DNA of 64,000 nt from Bacteroidota bacterium (lineage in GTDB: Bacteria > Bacteroidota > Bacteroidia > Chitinophagales > Saprospiraceae): contig JAHEAR010000006.1 of assembly GCA_024642665.1 (NCBI GenBank), positions 41,416-105,415 of the forward strand. The letters are read 5' to 3'. The position numbers and the translations under genes are program-made. Position 1 is the stretch's first letter, and each line of letters begins with the position of its first letter. This document shows, piece by piece, positions 55,023-63,995 of the stretch. The notes beneath the pieces were generated by a model. It was given only the letters and a program-made list of their open reading frames with translations, was not told where the DNA came from and made no database searches.

Positions 55023-56726
55023 TCACAATCTTTTTCCGGGAAGCACTTGTCCTCCCTGATATAAGGTCATCATAGTCTGGCCATTATCATCCTTACTGAA
55101 GACAATCTGTGCTTCGACCACCGTTAGATAGAAATCAGTCTCCGACTTCGCAAATAGTTCAAATGAAGGCTGATTCGTTGCTTGTCCGAACAATTGCATT
55201 CCGTCCCTTGAAATGACAATATTGAACCCGGGGGCTAGTTCGTAAGTTCCGATATACGTGTCAAGTATTGCCTCATTTACTTCCAACACATCCCTCTTAA
55301 CTTCCATGCCAAGATCGGCCAGAACTTTAATAGCATTGACATTGCCGGGGTTTATCTCAAGAGATTTTTGATAATTTTTTACAGCCTCCTCTTGTTGATC
55401 ATTTGCAAGCAATGCTTCACCATAACTATCATAGACATTAAAGGCGTTTGGAAAGGCATCAATATTTATTTCAAACAAAGTGAGTGCAGCGGATACGTTA
55501 TGATTGTTGAGATAATAATAACCCATTGCATTTAATTTCTCCTCATTGATATCATATCGGCCTTCCCTCTTTAGTTTCAGATATTCTTTGTATAAATTTT
55601 CTGAACCTTCCGAATCAATAAGTTCCTGGAACTTTATGGTAATCGATGGTTTTATCATCTGCAGCTTTGCCTTACCATCTAATAGGTAACGGCCGATATC
55701 ATCGACACCGGTATCAGAATTTGTCAGCACGACGACTCCTTTTTCACCCTTTTTTACAAAGCCTGCGTAGGACCGATAACCACCGGTAGCGCCATTGTGC
55801 ATATAAATAGTCTCATCACCTCCTTCATCGATAATCCATCCTAAACCAATACTTCTTCCATCCATTTTATTATGTCGTGGTTTGTGGGTCAGTTCCATCG
55901 CCGGATATAAATCGCTTTTGTTCAATTTCATATTCGCCGCCAGAAACAATAGCAGGTCGGCAACTGAGCTCCGAATGGCTCCGGCACCTTCAAGTGCAGG
56001 CAAATCCCAGTTTTCCACTTCCATACCCATAGCGTATCCGGAGGCCAGATTACTCTTCATTTTTCCTGAAAGAGAAATCCCTGTCTCCTGCATATTCAAC
56101 GGTGCAGTAATCTTCTCTTGCAGAAGTGCTTCATAGGTGGTCCCGGCATGGAGCGCCAGTATATGACCTAACAGACCAACCGCCAGATTGGAATATTCAA
56201 ATTTGGAACCCACTTCTCTCGGGAGGTCGTAAGCGGATAAAAAGTCATACAGCATTTCGATGGTATAGTCGGCATAAGGATTCTGCACATCCGCCGGATT
56301 CATATTGGAAGGTAATCTGGGTAAAGAAGAGGTGTGGTCCGACAAATTTCCCAATGTAATCACCGGTCCACCCCCGCTATAGACCGGCACCTTTACCGCT
56401 TTGGGCAGATAATCTGCGATGGGATCATCAGCTTTCATATGCTTATGAATAATCTGATCAGCTAAGAGCGTTGCTGTAAATACTTTTGAGATAGACCCGA
56501 TTTCATAGATCGTATGCTCATCCGCTTGCTTCCCACCTGCTTTTTTACTTCCGAATGAATAATATCGGGGACCGGCTTTATCAATCACACCAATAGTTAT
56601 GCTGGAATTAACCCCATCACTGATTCGTTGATGAATAGTCTCGATCAACTCATCCGAAAGATCATTGTGTTGAGCGCCGGAAAATAATGGAAGAACAAAA
56701 AAGATAAAAAGCAGGTGGTACTTCAT
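55023..56726 (-). CDS. Beta-lactamase-class-C-like serine hydrolase with TPR tail
   Basis: From the ATG at 56726 the protein is 567 aa with signal peptide MKYHLLFIFFVLPLFSGAQ. The serine hydrolase domain (about 20-350) has the SISK catalytic tetrad (Ser78, Lys81), YSN (178-180) and HNG (310-312) in place of the KTG box, as in esterase/D-aminopeptidase-like relatives. After it come one or two TPR-like repeats (LTLFEINIDAFPNAFNVYDSYGEALLANDQ...) and a short beta domain (YIGTYELAPGFNI). Likely a periplasmic esterase or peptidase rather than a true beta-lactamase. A -7 box lies 15 bases upstream. Confidence 0.85.
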   Translation of the reverse strand: MKYHLLFIFFVLPLFSGAQHNDLSDELIETIHQRISDGVNSSITIGVIDKAGPRYYSFGSKKAGGKQADEHTIYEIGSISKVFTATLLADQIIHKHMKADDPIADYLPKAVKVPVYSGGGPVITLGNLSDHTSSLPRLPSNMNPADVQNPYADYTIEMLYDFLSAYDLPREVGSKFEYSNLAVGLLGHILALHAGTTYEALLQEKITAPLNMQETGISLSGKMKSNLASGYAMGMEVENWDLPALEGAGAIRSSVADLLLFLAANMKLNKSDLYPAMELTHKPRHNKMDGRSIGLGWIIDEGGDETIYMHNGATGGYRSYAGFVKKGEKGVVVLTNSDTGVDDIGRYLLDGKAKLQMIKPSITIKFQELIDSEGSENLYKEYLKLKREGRYDINEEKLNAMGYYYLNNHNVSAALTLFEINIDAFPNAFNVYDSYGEALLANDQQEEAVKNYQKSLEINPGNVNAIKVLADLGMEVKRDVLEVNEAILDTYIGTYELAPGFNIVISRDGMQLFGQATNQPSFELFAKSETDFYLTVVEAQIVFSKDDNGQTMMTLYQGGQVLPGKRL

Positions 56727-56741
56727 ACAGATTGTTTTAAC

Positions 56742-56749
56742 CAAAGATA
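56742..56749 (-). promoter_or_regulatory. -7 box of the serine hydrolase gene
   Basis: TATCTTTG on the minus strand, 15 bases before the ATG at 56726. Confidence 0.45.
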
Positions 56750-56796
56750 ATTAAGGAGATATGATGAAATATTTGATCTGCCTTGTGCATGCGGGA

Positions 56797-57177
56797 TCAT
56801 TCAGGAGAGCCGCTTTGCACCCAACAAGTCAGTAATTCGATCTTATCGTTACTTAATTTGGGGGAATCTTCCGGCATCTGCGAATACCCCTTTTTATGCT
56901 GGATAGTCCCCAAAAATCGATCATTTTTACTCTCAATAGCAGCAGTTGCGTAATTACTGAGATTTATACCGCCTTGAGCTGATATGGCATTGTGGCATCC
57001 GGAGATGGCACACGAACCATCCAGAATGGGCTTGATCTCAGCCGAGTAGGTAGGCACAAATCCGGCACAATCGAACATGTCCAGATTTCCTTTCCCACAG
57101 GAAATCAGGAGGATAGCTATCAAACAAATTGTAAAAATTACTTTTACCGGGTGATTATTTGCTTTTGTGCTTGTCAT
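56797..57177 (-). CDS. Lipoprotein with cytochrome c-like domain
   Basis: A 126-aa lipoprotein with signal ending LLISC (Cys27). A C-x4-C-H sequence (Cys56, Cys61, His62; SCAISGCHN) followed by Met101-Pro102 is the pattern of a single-heme cytochrome c with His/Met ligation, but with four residues rather than two between the cysteines. Such CX4CH modules occur in Bacteroidota and in planctomycete-type cytochrome domains. Likely an envelope electron carrier or a disulfide-stabilised relative that has lost heme. Divergent from the C-terminal processing protease gene. Confidence 0.75.
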   Translation of the reverse strand: MTSTKANNHPVKVIFTICLIAILLISCGKGNLDMFDCAGFVPTYSAEIKPILDGSCAISGCHNAISAQGGINLSNYATAAIESKNDRFLGTIQHKKGYSQMPEDSPKLSNDKIELLTCWVQSGSPE

Positions 57178-57372
57178 TTGACCTTAGATTTAGTATTCGA
57201 ATAGGTAGTTAACGAATCGCAAATGCGATCTATTTGACATGCCTTCTTAAAAACAATTTACACCGCCATGTCGTTAAAAAAAGGCTAATGGTAGAGATTT
57301 GGGTGGTGACTAAATGATAAGCACGTAACTTGTCTCTCAAATTTAATAAATCCGGGCTTTGGCCCATTTCAA

Positions 57373-59499
57373 ATGAAAAAGACGACCATGAGGATATGGA
57401 TTATCGCTGCCCTGACAGGCATTTTAGCTTTTGCCGGTTATGCTTCTTTAAATAATAACACTACTGATGATGATCGGGAGAAGGTGATTCTTCAGGCTGT
57501 GCTGGCAATGATGCAACAATATCACTTTACCAATCCCCCTATTGATGACGAGTTTTCCCACCGGTTATATGACACCTACCTGACCAGACTGGATGGTATG
57601 AAGCGTTTCCTGGTGATGGGCGATCTGGATCTTCTGGATGATTATCAGGATAGTCTGGATGATCAGCTTCTGAATGATAATCTCAAATTTTTTGAGCTTT
57701 CTTATAAGATTATCAATCAGAGTATCGAAAAACCTAGGAAATGGTATCCCGAAATCTTAAGTCAGCCATTTGACTTTGCCTCTCCAGATTCAATCGAGAC
57801 GGATGGCAAAAAACGAACTTATGCGAAAGACGATGCTGAGCTCAAAGAATTATGGAAAGCTTACCTGAAATTTGAAACGCTTACTCGACTCGCTGAAAAA
57901 ATGAAAGACCAGGAGGCATTGGCGGAAGAACCGGAAGGGGGTAAAAAATCCATCGCCGAACTTGAAGCAGAATCACGTGAGGATGTAAAAGAAGTTTTTG
58001 ATGAATGGTATGAGCGCATGGACAAAGTACGCCGGTCAGATCGATTTGAAATGTATGTCAATAGCGTCACAAGCGTCTACGATCCCCATTCTGATTATTT
58101 CAACCCAAAAGAGAAAGAAGATTTTAATATTAATATGTCCGGACGTCTGGAAGGAATTGGCGCACGTCTCCAAATGGATGGCGATTTCACCAAGGTTGTG
58201 GCTGTGATTGTTGGCGGGCCTGCCTGGAAGCAAAAAGAATTGGAAGTAGATGATAAGATATTCAAGGTGCAACAGGAAACTGAAACAGAACCGGTGGATG
58301 TTACCGGCTGGCTGGTGGATGAAGTCGTCACACTGGTCAGGGGCCCCAAAGGCACCAAGGTGACCCTTACCGTGCGTAAAACAGATGGTTCCGTGCGGGA
58401 AATCACCATCCTTCGTGATGAAGTCATATTAGATGCCGGATTTGCTAAGTCGGCAACGCTTGAGCTTGAAGGTGAGGTTGGCAATATTGGTTATATCAAA
58501 CTTCCAAAATTCTATGCGGACTTCGAAAACCCGAATGGAAGAAGTTGTGCCGAGGATGTAAAAACTGAAGTTAAAAAACTGATGGCTGCAGATGTGAAAG
58601 GGATTATCCTTGATTTGCGTGACAATAGCGGAGGATCATTAAGCGATGTAGTACAAATGTCCGGCTTGTTTATTGAAAATGGTCCTATCGTTCAAGTTAA
58701 AAGTCGTGAAGCAACTCCATATGTATTAAAAGATAAAGACGAAAAAGTGATTTACACCGGTCCGCTGATTGTCATGGTCAATACACAAAGCGCGAGTGCA
58801 TCTGAAATTCTTGCTGCCGCTATGCAGGATTATGGACGAGCGGTGATTGTGGGTAGTAAGTCTACCTTCGGCAAAGGTACCGTGCAGAGGTTTTTCGATC
58901 TTGACAAATCAGTGAGCGGGCTTAGTGAATACAAACCATTGGGAGATATCAAAATTACTTTGCAAAAATTCTATCGGGTCAATGGTGGATCAACACAACT
59001 TAAAGGGGTGATTCCTGATATCAATCTTCCGGACACCTATCAATATATCGATTCCGGAGAAAAAGAAATGGACAATCCAATGCCATGGACAGAAATCAAT
59101 CCTGTTAATTACCATCAGGATATCGTTGATTTAAATCTTGATCTTCTCAGAAGTCATAGTGAAGAGCGCGTCAAGGCATCTCCTCAATTTGAAAAAGTAT
59201 TATCCAACGCTATGCGTGTCAAGGAGATTAGAGATGAGAGCATAGTTCCTTTGCAATTGGATCAGTATCGCGCGCTTGATATGGCAAGAGAAGAAGAATC
59301 AAAGAAATTTAAAGATTCGTTTGGCACCATTGAAGAATTAAAAACTGAAAATCTTGCCATTGATCTGGAAAGTATGCAAACCGATTCATCCAAGATCAGT
59401 CGCAATAGTGCCTGGCTTGAAAAATTGGGTAAGGATATTTACCTTGAAGAGACGCTGCTCATCATGAAAGATCTAATGACGATCAATCATAAGAGTTGA
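57373..59499 (+). CDS. C-terminal processing protease (tail-specific protease, S41)
   Basis: A 708-aa periplasmic protease with an N-terminal signal anchor (MRIWIIAALTGILAFAGYA), a long helical N-terminal domain (about 30-230), a PDZ domain (about 250-340), and the S41 catalytic core. The Ser/Lys dyad is in TQSASASEI (471-479) and Lys501 (FGKGTVQ). The large N-terminal domain and C-terminal extension are as in E. coli Prc, which trims and degrades envelope proteins. It stands alone with 195 bases upstream. Confidence 0.93.
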   Translation: MKKTTMRIWIIAALTGILAFAGYASLNNNTTDDDREKVILQAVLAMMQQYHFTNPPIDDEFSHRLYDTYLTRLDGMKRFLVMGDLDLLDDYQDSLDDQLLNDNLKFFELSYKIINQSIEKPRKWYPEILSQPFDFASPDSIETDGKKRTYAKDDAELKELWKAYLKFETLTRLAEKMKDQEALAEEPEGGKKSIAELEAESREDVKEVFDEWYERMDKVRRSDRFEMYVNSVTSVYDPHSDYFNPKEKEDFNINMSGRLEGIGARLQMDGDFTKVVAVIVGGPAWKQKELEVDDKIFKVQQETETEPVDVTGWLVDEVVTLVRGPKGTKVTLTVRKTDGSVREITILRDEVILDAGFAKSATLELEGEVGNIGYIKLPKFYADFENPNGRSCAEDVKTEVKKLMAADVKGIILDLRDNSGGSLSDVVQMSGLFIENGPIVQVKSREATPYVLKDKDEKVIYTGPLIVMVNTQSASASEILAAAMQDYGRAVIVGSKSTFGKGTVQRFFDLDKSVSGLSEYKPLGDIKITLQKFYRVNGGSTQLKGVIPDINLPDTYQYIDSGEKEMDNPMPWTEINPVNYHQDIVDLNLDLLRSHSEERVKASPQFEKVLSNAMRVKEIRDESIVPLQLDQYRALDMAREEESKKFKDSFGTIEELKTENLAIDLESMQTDSSKISRNSAWLEKLGKDIYLEETLLIMKDLMTINHKS

Positions 59500-59817
59500 G
59501 TGATGAGCGGTGAAGATCAATTACGAAATCCTTATTTGGGTAGACCTGAAGAAAAGTTCCTTTTCCGTTAGAGCCATAACTCCCCATAGATTGGGCTTGC
59601 ATAAGATAAAGAGTAGAACTGTGACATTTCTCCTTGCGTTGCTGCTTGCTAAACTTTATTACTCACTATAGCTCAGGTTTATAATCGGGCTTTGCAGAAG
59701 CAAGTCTAAACCCCTGAACCTATTCTTTACTAAACCTTTTTACTATACTAAACCTTCTCAACCATTGGCGCCATTCGGCGCCGAGTACTAAACCCACTCA
59801 ACACACTTGTCAATGTA
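59500..59817. other. Convergent intergenic region, protease / nadC, with REP-like repeats
   Basis: No gene is visible. The distal part from 59706 carries four CTAAACC copies and a GGCGCC-ATTC-GGCGCC hairpin; see the repeat entry. The first 200 bases show nothing notable. Confidence 0.45.
59747..59802 (-). repeat. REP-like hairpin element, copy 1
   Basis: Direct repeats ACTAAACCTTCTCAAC (59747-59762) and ACTAAACCCACTCAAC (59787-59802), 14 of 16 identical, flank a hairpin GGCGCC (59767-59772), ATTC, GGCGCC (59777-59782). The reverse complement resembles the element at 63944-63995. Confidence 0.5.
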
Positions 59818-60678
59818 TCATCCCTCTGACATAATAATCTTCAGACTCATATCCAGGGATCCGGCACTATGGGTCAGTGCTCCTGAAGATATATAATTCA
59901 CACCCGTTTCGCCATACGCTCTGACATTATGTAAGTTGATACCTCCTGATGCTTCTGTTTCAAATCGATCCCCAACCATTGCTACAGCTTCTTTAAGAAT
60001 TGGTATTTCAAAATTGTCCATCATGATTCTGGTCACACCGCCCCGATCAAGCACCGCCTGTAATTCAACAAGATTTCGAACTTCGATTGTAATGGATAGC
60101 TCTTTTTTTGTTTTCTCAAGATATTCATGGACGCGATCGATTGCCACAGGAATGGAACCGCAGGCATCCACATGATTGTCTTTGATCATAATCCAATCGT
60201 ATAAACCGACACGATAGTTATGACATCCACCAAGGCGTACAGCTTCCTTCTCAAGAAAGCGGATACCCGGCGTAGTTTTTCTGGTATCAAGAATCTTAAC
60301 CGGCAATCCCTCGACCTCCTGAGCGAAAAGGGAGGATATCGTTGATATGCCACTCATATGTTGCATAATATTCAAAGAAAGTCTTTCCGCCATCAATAGT
60401 GCTCTCGAAGGACAGGTCACATAAAAGGCAATGTCTCCCGGTTTGACAGCACTTCCATCTTTGATCAGCGCATCAAAATCTGCAGCTGGTGCTACTTCCT
60501 TAAATATTCTATGTGCTACTTCGATACCGGAGATCACGCCATCTTCCTTCACCAGCAGTTTAGCTTTGCTGATTCGTGTAGATCGAATACATGCCATCGA
60601 CGTATGATCTCCTTCACCAATATCCTCTGATAATCCCTGGCGAATAAAATCTTTCAACCTTTCCTCATCTAAACTCAT
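59818..60678 (-). CDS. nadC: Nicotinate-nucleotide pyrophosphorylase (carboxylating)
   Basis: The 286-aa enzyme converts quinolinate and PRPP to nicotinate mononucleotide with CO2 release, in de novo NAD synthesis. Conserved segments ILDTRKTTPGIRFLEKEAVRLGG and HNYRVGLYDWIMIKDNH hold the phosphoribosyl and quinolinate residues. Length is standard. nadE, a later step, is in the same window at 12.6 kb but not linked. Confidence 0.95.
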   Translation of the reverse strand: MSLDEERLKDFIRQGLSEDIGEGDHTSMACIRSTRISKAKLLVKEDGVISGIEVAHRIFKEVAPAADFDALIKDGSAVKPGDIAFYVTCPSRALLMAERLSLNIMQHMSGISTISSLFAQEVEGLPVKILDTRKTTPGIRFLEKEAVRLGGCHNYRVGLYDWIMIKDNHVDACGSIPVAIDRVHEYLEKTKKELSITIEVRNLVELQAVLDRGGVTRIMMDNFEIPILKEAVAMVGDRFETEASGGINLHNVRAYGETGVNYISSGALTHSAGSLDMSLKIIMSEG

Positions 60679-60747
60679 AAAAAAGATATTTCAAATTAAT
60701 AATGTCAAAATAGTGATCGAATTTGAGGGCAAACCCCAAGAAAATGA

Positions 60748-61518
60748 TTAAAATAGTAACCCTACAAAAACTACAAGATTACTAATCCGGACATGGGAAT
60801 CATCATGTATCCTAAGATACATCGGGGTAATATTTGGATTTTGAATAGCGCTCCATCCATTATTTTTAGTGGCATCAAACAAACCGCGCTGATAATAAAG
60901 CCCGCCTATCAGTGAATTATTGCGATTGATCGCATACTCTATTCCGACTCCAAACCCAAGAAAAAGATTCGGCACCACCAGATCTTTATAAATATTCTCC
61001 TGCGAGAAATTAAAATCTTCCGATTCTATATCTCCCCGTCCATTGATCAAAAAGGAAAAAGACAGGACAGGAGCTTCCAAAAAATAAGTCAGACTACCTT
61101 TGGATTCAGTTCTGAACTTCAACCCTACCGGAAACTCGAGATACTTTAGTTTGTATCGGATTTTTACACCATCCGGCAATGGCTTGTCGCCAGCCTGAAG
61201 TAATGGATCACTCAAATCTGAAGTCGGAAGGTAATTACCCCCAATATCATAAATCAATTCTCCTCCCTCTTTAAAGGCAAGATTGACACCTGCAGTAATT
61301 GAAACTTTTTCTTTCAAGTGGATGTCACTGATTATCCCCAGCTTCCATCCAAGGTTGCCCCCATTACTTACACTGAGATTGCCACTGCTATGAATACCGG
61401 ACAATACAGGGCTAGCCTGAAAACCAATTCTAAAGGATCTTTCCTGACCGGATATAGATGGCAAGATGCATAGCACAAACAGCATTATACACCATATCTT
61501 TGCAAAACTTCGTTTCAT
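60748..61518 (-). CDS. PorT-like outer membrane beta-barrel protein
   Basis: From the ATG at 61518 the protein is 256 aa with signal peptide MKRSFAKIWCIMLFVLCILPSISG. Alternating polar and hydrophobic strands (FRIGFQASPVLSGIH, KLGIISDIHL, VSITAGVNLAF, YLEFPVGLKF, FLGFGVGIEYAI) and a C-terminal strand ending VVFVGLLF suggest an eight-strand barrel of the PorT/OMP_b-brl_2 type. PorT itself is needed for T9SS, but this may be a paralogue. Divergent from gldB with 49 bases between start codons; the frame can also open at 61533. Confidence 0.82.
   Translation of the reverse strand: MKRSFAKIWCIMLFVLCILPSISGQERSFRIGFQASPVLSGIHSSGNLSVSNGGNLGWKLGIISDIHLKEKVSITAGVNLAFKEGGELIYDIGGNYLPTSDLSDPLLQAGDKPLPDGVKIRYKLKYLEFPVGLKFRTESKGSLTYFLEAPVLSFSFLINGRGDIESEDFNFSQENIYKDLVVPNLFLGFGVGIEYAINRNNSLIGGLYYQRGLFDATKNNGWSAIQNPNITPMYLRIHDDSHVRISNLVVFVGLLF
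61495..61502 (+). promoter_or_regulatory. -7 box of gldB, inside the divergent gene
   Basis: TATCTTTG fits TAnnTTTG and lies within the first codons of the divergent PorT-like gene, 65 bases before the gldB ATG at 61568. Confidence 0.4.
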
Positions 61519-61567
61519 TCTATTCAAAAGCACTCAATCCGTTTTTATTCCATATCACCATCCAAAA

Positions 61568-62638
61568 ATGATATTTCCAAAACTCAGCATAAAAATAGGG
61601 CTTTGCGCCCTGATTGTGGCTTCTTTTTTCTTTTCTGGCTGTCAGTCGGAAAAAACCACAAATTTACCCGACGTGTCGGGTATCAAGGTAGACCTTGATA
61701 TCACGCGATTCGAACAACTTCTTTTTGCCGATACAGCCATCAGTGCACCTGCCATTGAAAAACTGAAACAAGAGCATCCTGCTTTTGCTGAGGTATACTT
61801 CAATTATGTATTTCCGGGTGCCGAGGATATCGTCGTTGAAGATGAAGAGCAACAAATAAAAAAAATGCAGGCCATTATCCGGCATCCGCGCACCCGATGG
61901 CTTTATGATACTGTGCAGCAGATATTTCCGGACTTGTCGCAAGTGAAGCAAGGACTTACCTCTGCTTTCCAATATGGAAAATATTATTTCCCTGATAAGG
62001 AAACCCCAAAGATCTATACAACTATTTCTGATTTTGGGTATTTCCCCTTTGTGTATGCTGAAGACAGCCTGAGAGATGGGATTGGAATCAGTCTGGAAAT
62101 GTTTTTAGGCGATACTTTTCCGTATATGACCTATACCGGTATCAATAATGCTTTTTCGGACTATCTCACAAGATCCTATAATAAGGATTATGTCGTACGG
62201 CGTACGATAGAAGTATGGGTGGATGATATCGCAGGACCTCCTTCAGGAAACCGATTGCTGGATTTGATGATCCATAACGGAAAGAAGCTTTTCATTCTGG
62301 AATCCCTGATGCCGACTGCTCCGGACACCGTCATTATGGATTATTCTTCCATCGATCTGGATTGGGTCAAGACGAATGAAAAACAGATTTGGTACCATTT
62401 TACAACCAATGACATGTTGTATGAGACCTCTATGCGGAAACTTCAAAAGTTTCTGGGCCCTAGTCCTAGTTCTCCCGGAATGCCACCGGAAGCACCTGGT
62501 AATACAGCCTCATGGCTTGGCTGGCAAATTGTCAAAGCTTACATGCATAGTCACCCTGAAACGACACTTCCGCAGCTCCTTGATTTAAAAGATGCTCAGC
62601 TTATTCTTGATCAGTCGGGTTACCGGCCGCCGAGGTGA
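61568..62638 (+). CDS. gldB: Gliding motility lipoprotein GldB
   Basis: From the ATG at 61568 the protein is 356 aa with lipoprotein signal MIFPKLSIKIGLCALIVASFFFSGC (Cys25). The sequence (DVSGIKVDLDITRFEQLLFADT..., EHPAFAEVYFNYVFPGAED, GIGISLEMFLGD) matches GldB, an envelope lipoprotein required for gliding and T9SS function in Flavobacterium. An in-frame upstream ATG at 61466 precedes non-signal sequence. gldC, often nearby, is not seen. Its likely -7 box lies within the divergent gene. Confidence 0.92.
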   Translation: MIFPKLSIKIGLCALIVASFFFSGCQSEKTTNLPDVSGIKVDLDITRFEQLLFADTAISAPAIEKLKQEHPAFAEVYFNYVFPGAEDIVVEDEEQQIKKMQAIIRHPRTRWLYDTVQQIFPDLSQVKQGLTSAFQYGKYYFPDKETPKIYTTISDFGYFPFVYAEDSLRDGIGISLEMFLGDTFPYMTYTGINNAFSDYLTRSYNKDYVVRRTIEVWVDDIAGPPSGNRLLDLMIHNGKKLFILESLMPTAPDTVIMDYSSIDLDWVKTNEKQIWYHFTTNDMLYETSMRKLQKFLGPSPSSPGMPPEAPGNTASWLGWQIVKAYMHSHPETTLPQLLDLKDAQLILDQSGYRPPR

Positions 62639-62966
62639 TGGCGAAAGGCGTAGAGCGGAGGGCAAAGGGCTGAGGGCAGGGCGTGTGGCAAACTTGCAGC
62701 ATAACCAGCGGGGTGCGAGTATGCCACACTTGCAGCGAAGAGCGAAGGGTAGGAAGGAAAATTTAATCTACATCTCTGCTCCCGCTCAGCGGGATAGTGC
62801 GATAATACATTCATCCAGAAACTGAGAATTTTCACCAAAAATGGCGTGATTATTGCCTTTTTATCAGGGTTTTATGGTTGATCATCATTCCTTTACTGAC
62901 AAAACCAGTGTTGGGGATGGGAATGATCAGGCACCTTATATGGTTATTATTTAAAACAAACAGACG
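62639..62966. repeat. Heptad tandem repeat and inverted-repeat region after gldB
   Basis: Five degenerate 7-base units (aaaggcg, tagagcg, gagggca, aagggct, gagggca) run 62644-62678, in a purine/GC-rich patch unlike the AT-rich neighbours. Next, GTGTGGCA (62683-62690) and its reverse complement TGCCACAC (62722-62729), and the direct repeat ACTTGCAGC (62692-62700 and 62728-62736). No gene is visible. The rest up to 62966 holds the leader of the next gene. Confidence 0.45.
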
Positions 62967-63917
62967 ATGGCAAGAGCTATTCCACTAGTTGATCTGAAAA
63001 AATTTATTGCAGGATCAGACGCAGAAAAACAAGCCTTTGTTGACGAACTGGGACATGCCTTTCATGATTTTGGCTTTGTTGGGGTTATCAATCATGGGAT
63101 AGCAAAAGAGCTTGTCAGTCGATATTATGCGGAATCAAAAGCCTTTTTTTCCCTTCCTGTTGAGGTAAAAAGCAACTATGAAATCGAAGGGCTTGCCGGA
63201 CAGCGAGGGTATACCTCTTTTGGAAAAGAGCATGCCAAGCAAAGCAATGTGGGCGACCTGAAAGAATTCTTTCAGCTTGGTCAGGAAGTACCTGCTGATC
63301 ATTCCCAGAAAGAAGAATATCCTGACAATATCCATGTCGCTGAAGTGCCTGATTTTACCAATACGGGCATAGAATTATATAAAGCATTTGAATCTTCCGG
63401 TGCATCCCTTTTGCGAGCGATTGCAATTTATCTGAATCTCAAACCTGACTATTTTGCTGATAAAATTGAAAGCGGAAATAGTATCCTCCGAGCGATACAT
63501 TATCCACCGATCACGCAAGAACCAAAATCGGCGCTTCGCTCCGAGCAACATGAAGACATCAATCTGATCACATTATTAGTAGGTGCTTCTGCCGGTGGGC
63601 TTCAGATCCTTGATGCTAAAAATCAGTGGCTCGATATCGTACCCGGCGAGGATGAAATCGTTGTGAATGTCGGCGATATGTTGCAGCGACTGACGAACAA
63701 TTATCTGATCTCCACCACGCACCGGGTCGTCAATCCTCCGAAAGATGAATGGCACAGACCGCGACTTTCGATTCCATTTTTTCTGCATCCCAAAAGCGAT
63801 ATGGATTTGACTTGTTTGCCTGACACCGTCACTGCCGAAAGACCTTTAGCTTATGATTCGATTACTGCCGGGGAGTATCTGAATGAACGGTTAAAGGAGA
63901 TTGGGTTGAAGAAGTAA
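62967..63917 (+). CDS. 2-oxoglutarate/Fe(II) oxygenase, isopenicillin N synthase-like
   Basis: A 316-aa double-stranded beta-helix oxygenase. The iron triad is His195, Asp197 and His252 (EQHEDINLI, STTHRVVNP), and Arg266/Ser268 (RPRLSIPFF) bind the 2-oxoglutarate carboxylate. The N-terminal DIOX_N part (MARAIPLVDLKKFIAG...GFVGVINHG) is typical. Such enzymes use O2 and 2-oxoglutarate to hydroxylate or desaturate small molecules or peptides. The substrate is unknown. It is followed by the window's last intergenic bases. Confidence 0.9.
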   Translation: MARAIPLVDLKKFIAGSDAEKQAFVDELGHAFHDFGFVGVINHGIAKELVSRYYAESKAFFSLPVEVKSNYEIEGLAGQRGYTSFGKEHAKQSNVGDLKEFFQLGQEVPADHSQKEEYPDNIHVAEVPDFTNTGIELYKAFESSGASLLRAIAIYLNLKPDYFADKIESGNSILRAIHYPPITQEPKSALRSEQHEDINLITLLVGASAGGLQILDAKNQWLDIVPGEDEIVVNVGDMLQRLTNNYLISTTHRVVNPPKDEWHRPRLSIPFFLHPKSDMDLTCLPDTVTAERPLAYDSITAGEYLNERLKEIGLKK

Positions 63918-63943
63918 AATTGGATTTGTTCTACTGAAGTCGA

Positions 63944-63995
63944 ATTGTTTAGAGGATTTAGCACCATGCGCCGTGGGCGCATATTGTTTAGACTC
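63944..63995 (+). repeat. REP-like hairpin element, copy 2
   Basis: TTGTTTAGAGGATTTAGCACC is followed by a perfect 7-bp hairpin ATGCGCC-GTG-GGCGCAT (63966-63982) and a second TTGTTTAG. The flanks resemble the reverse complement of the element at 59747-59802 (TTTAG blocks around a GC-rich hairpin), with different stem bases that still pair. Confidence 0.45.

Noticed and set aside
55023-56726. Class C beta-lactamase giving antibiotic resistance
   Set aside because: The third box is HNG instead of KTG and the protein carries TPR and extra C-terminal domains, typical of esterase/peptidase relatives.
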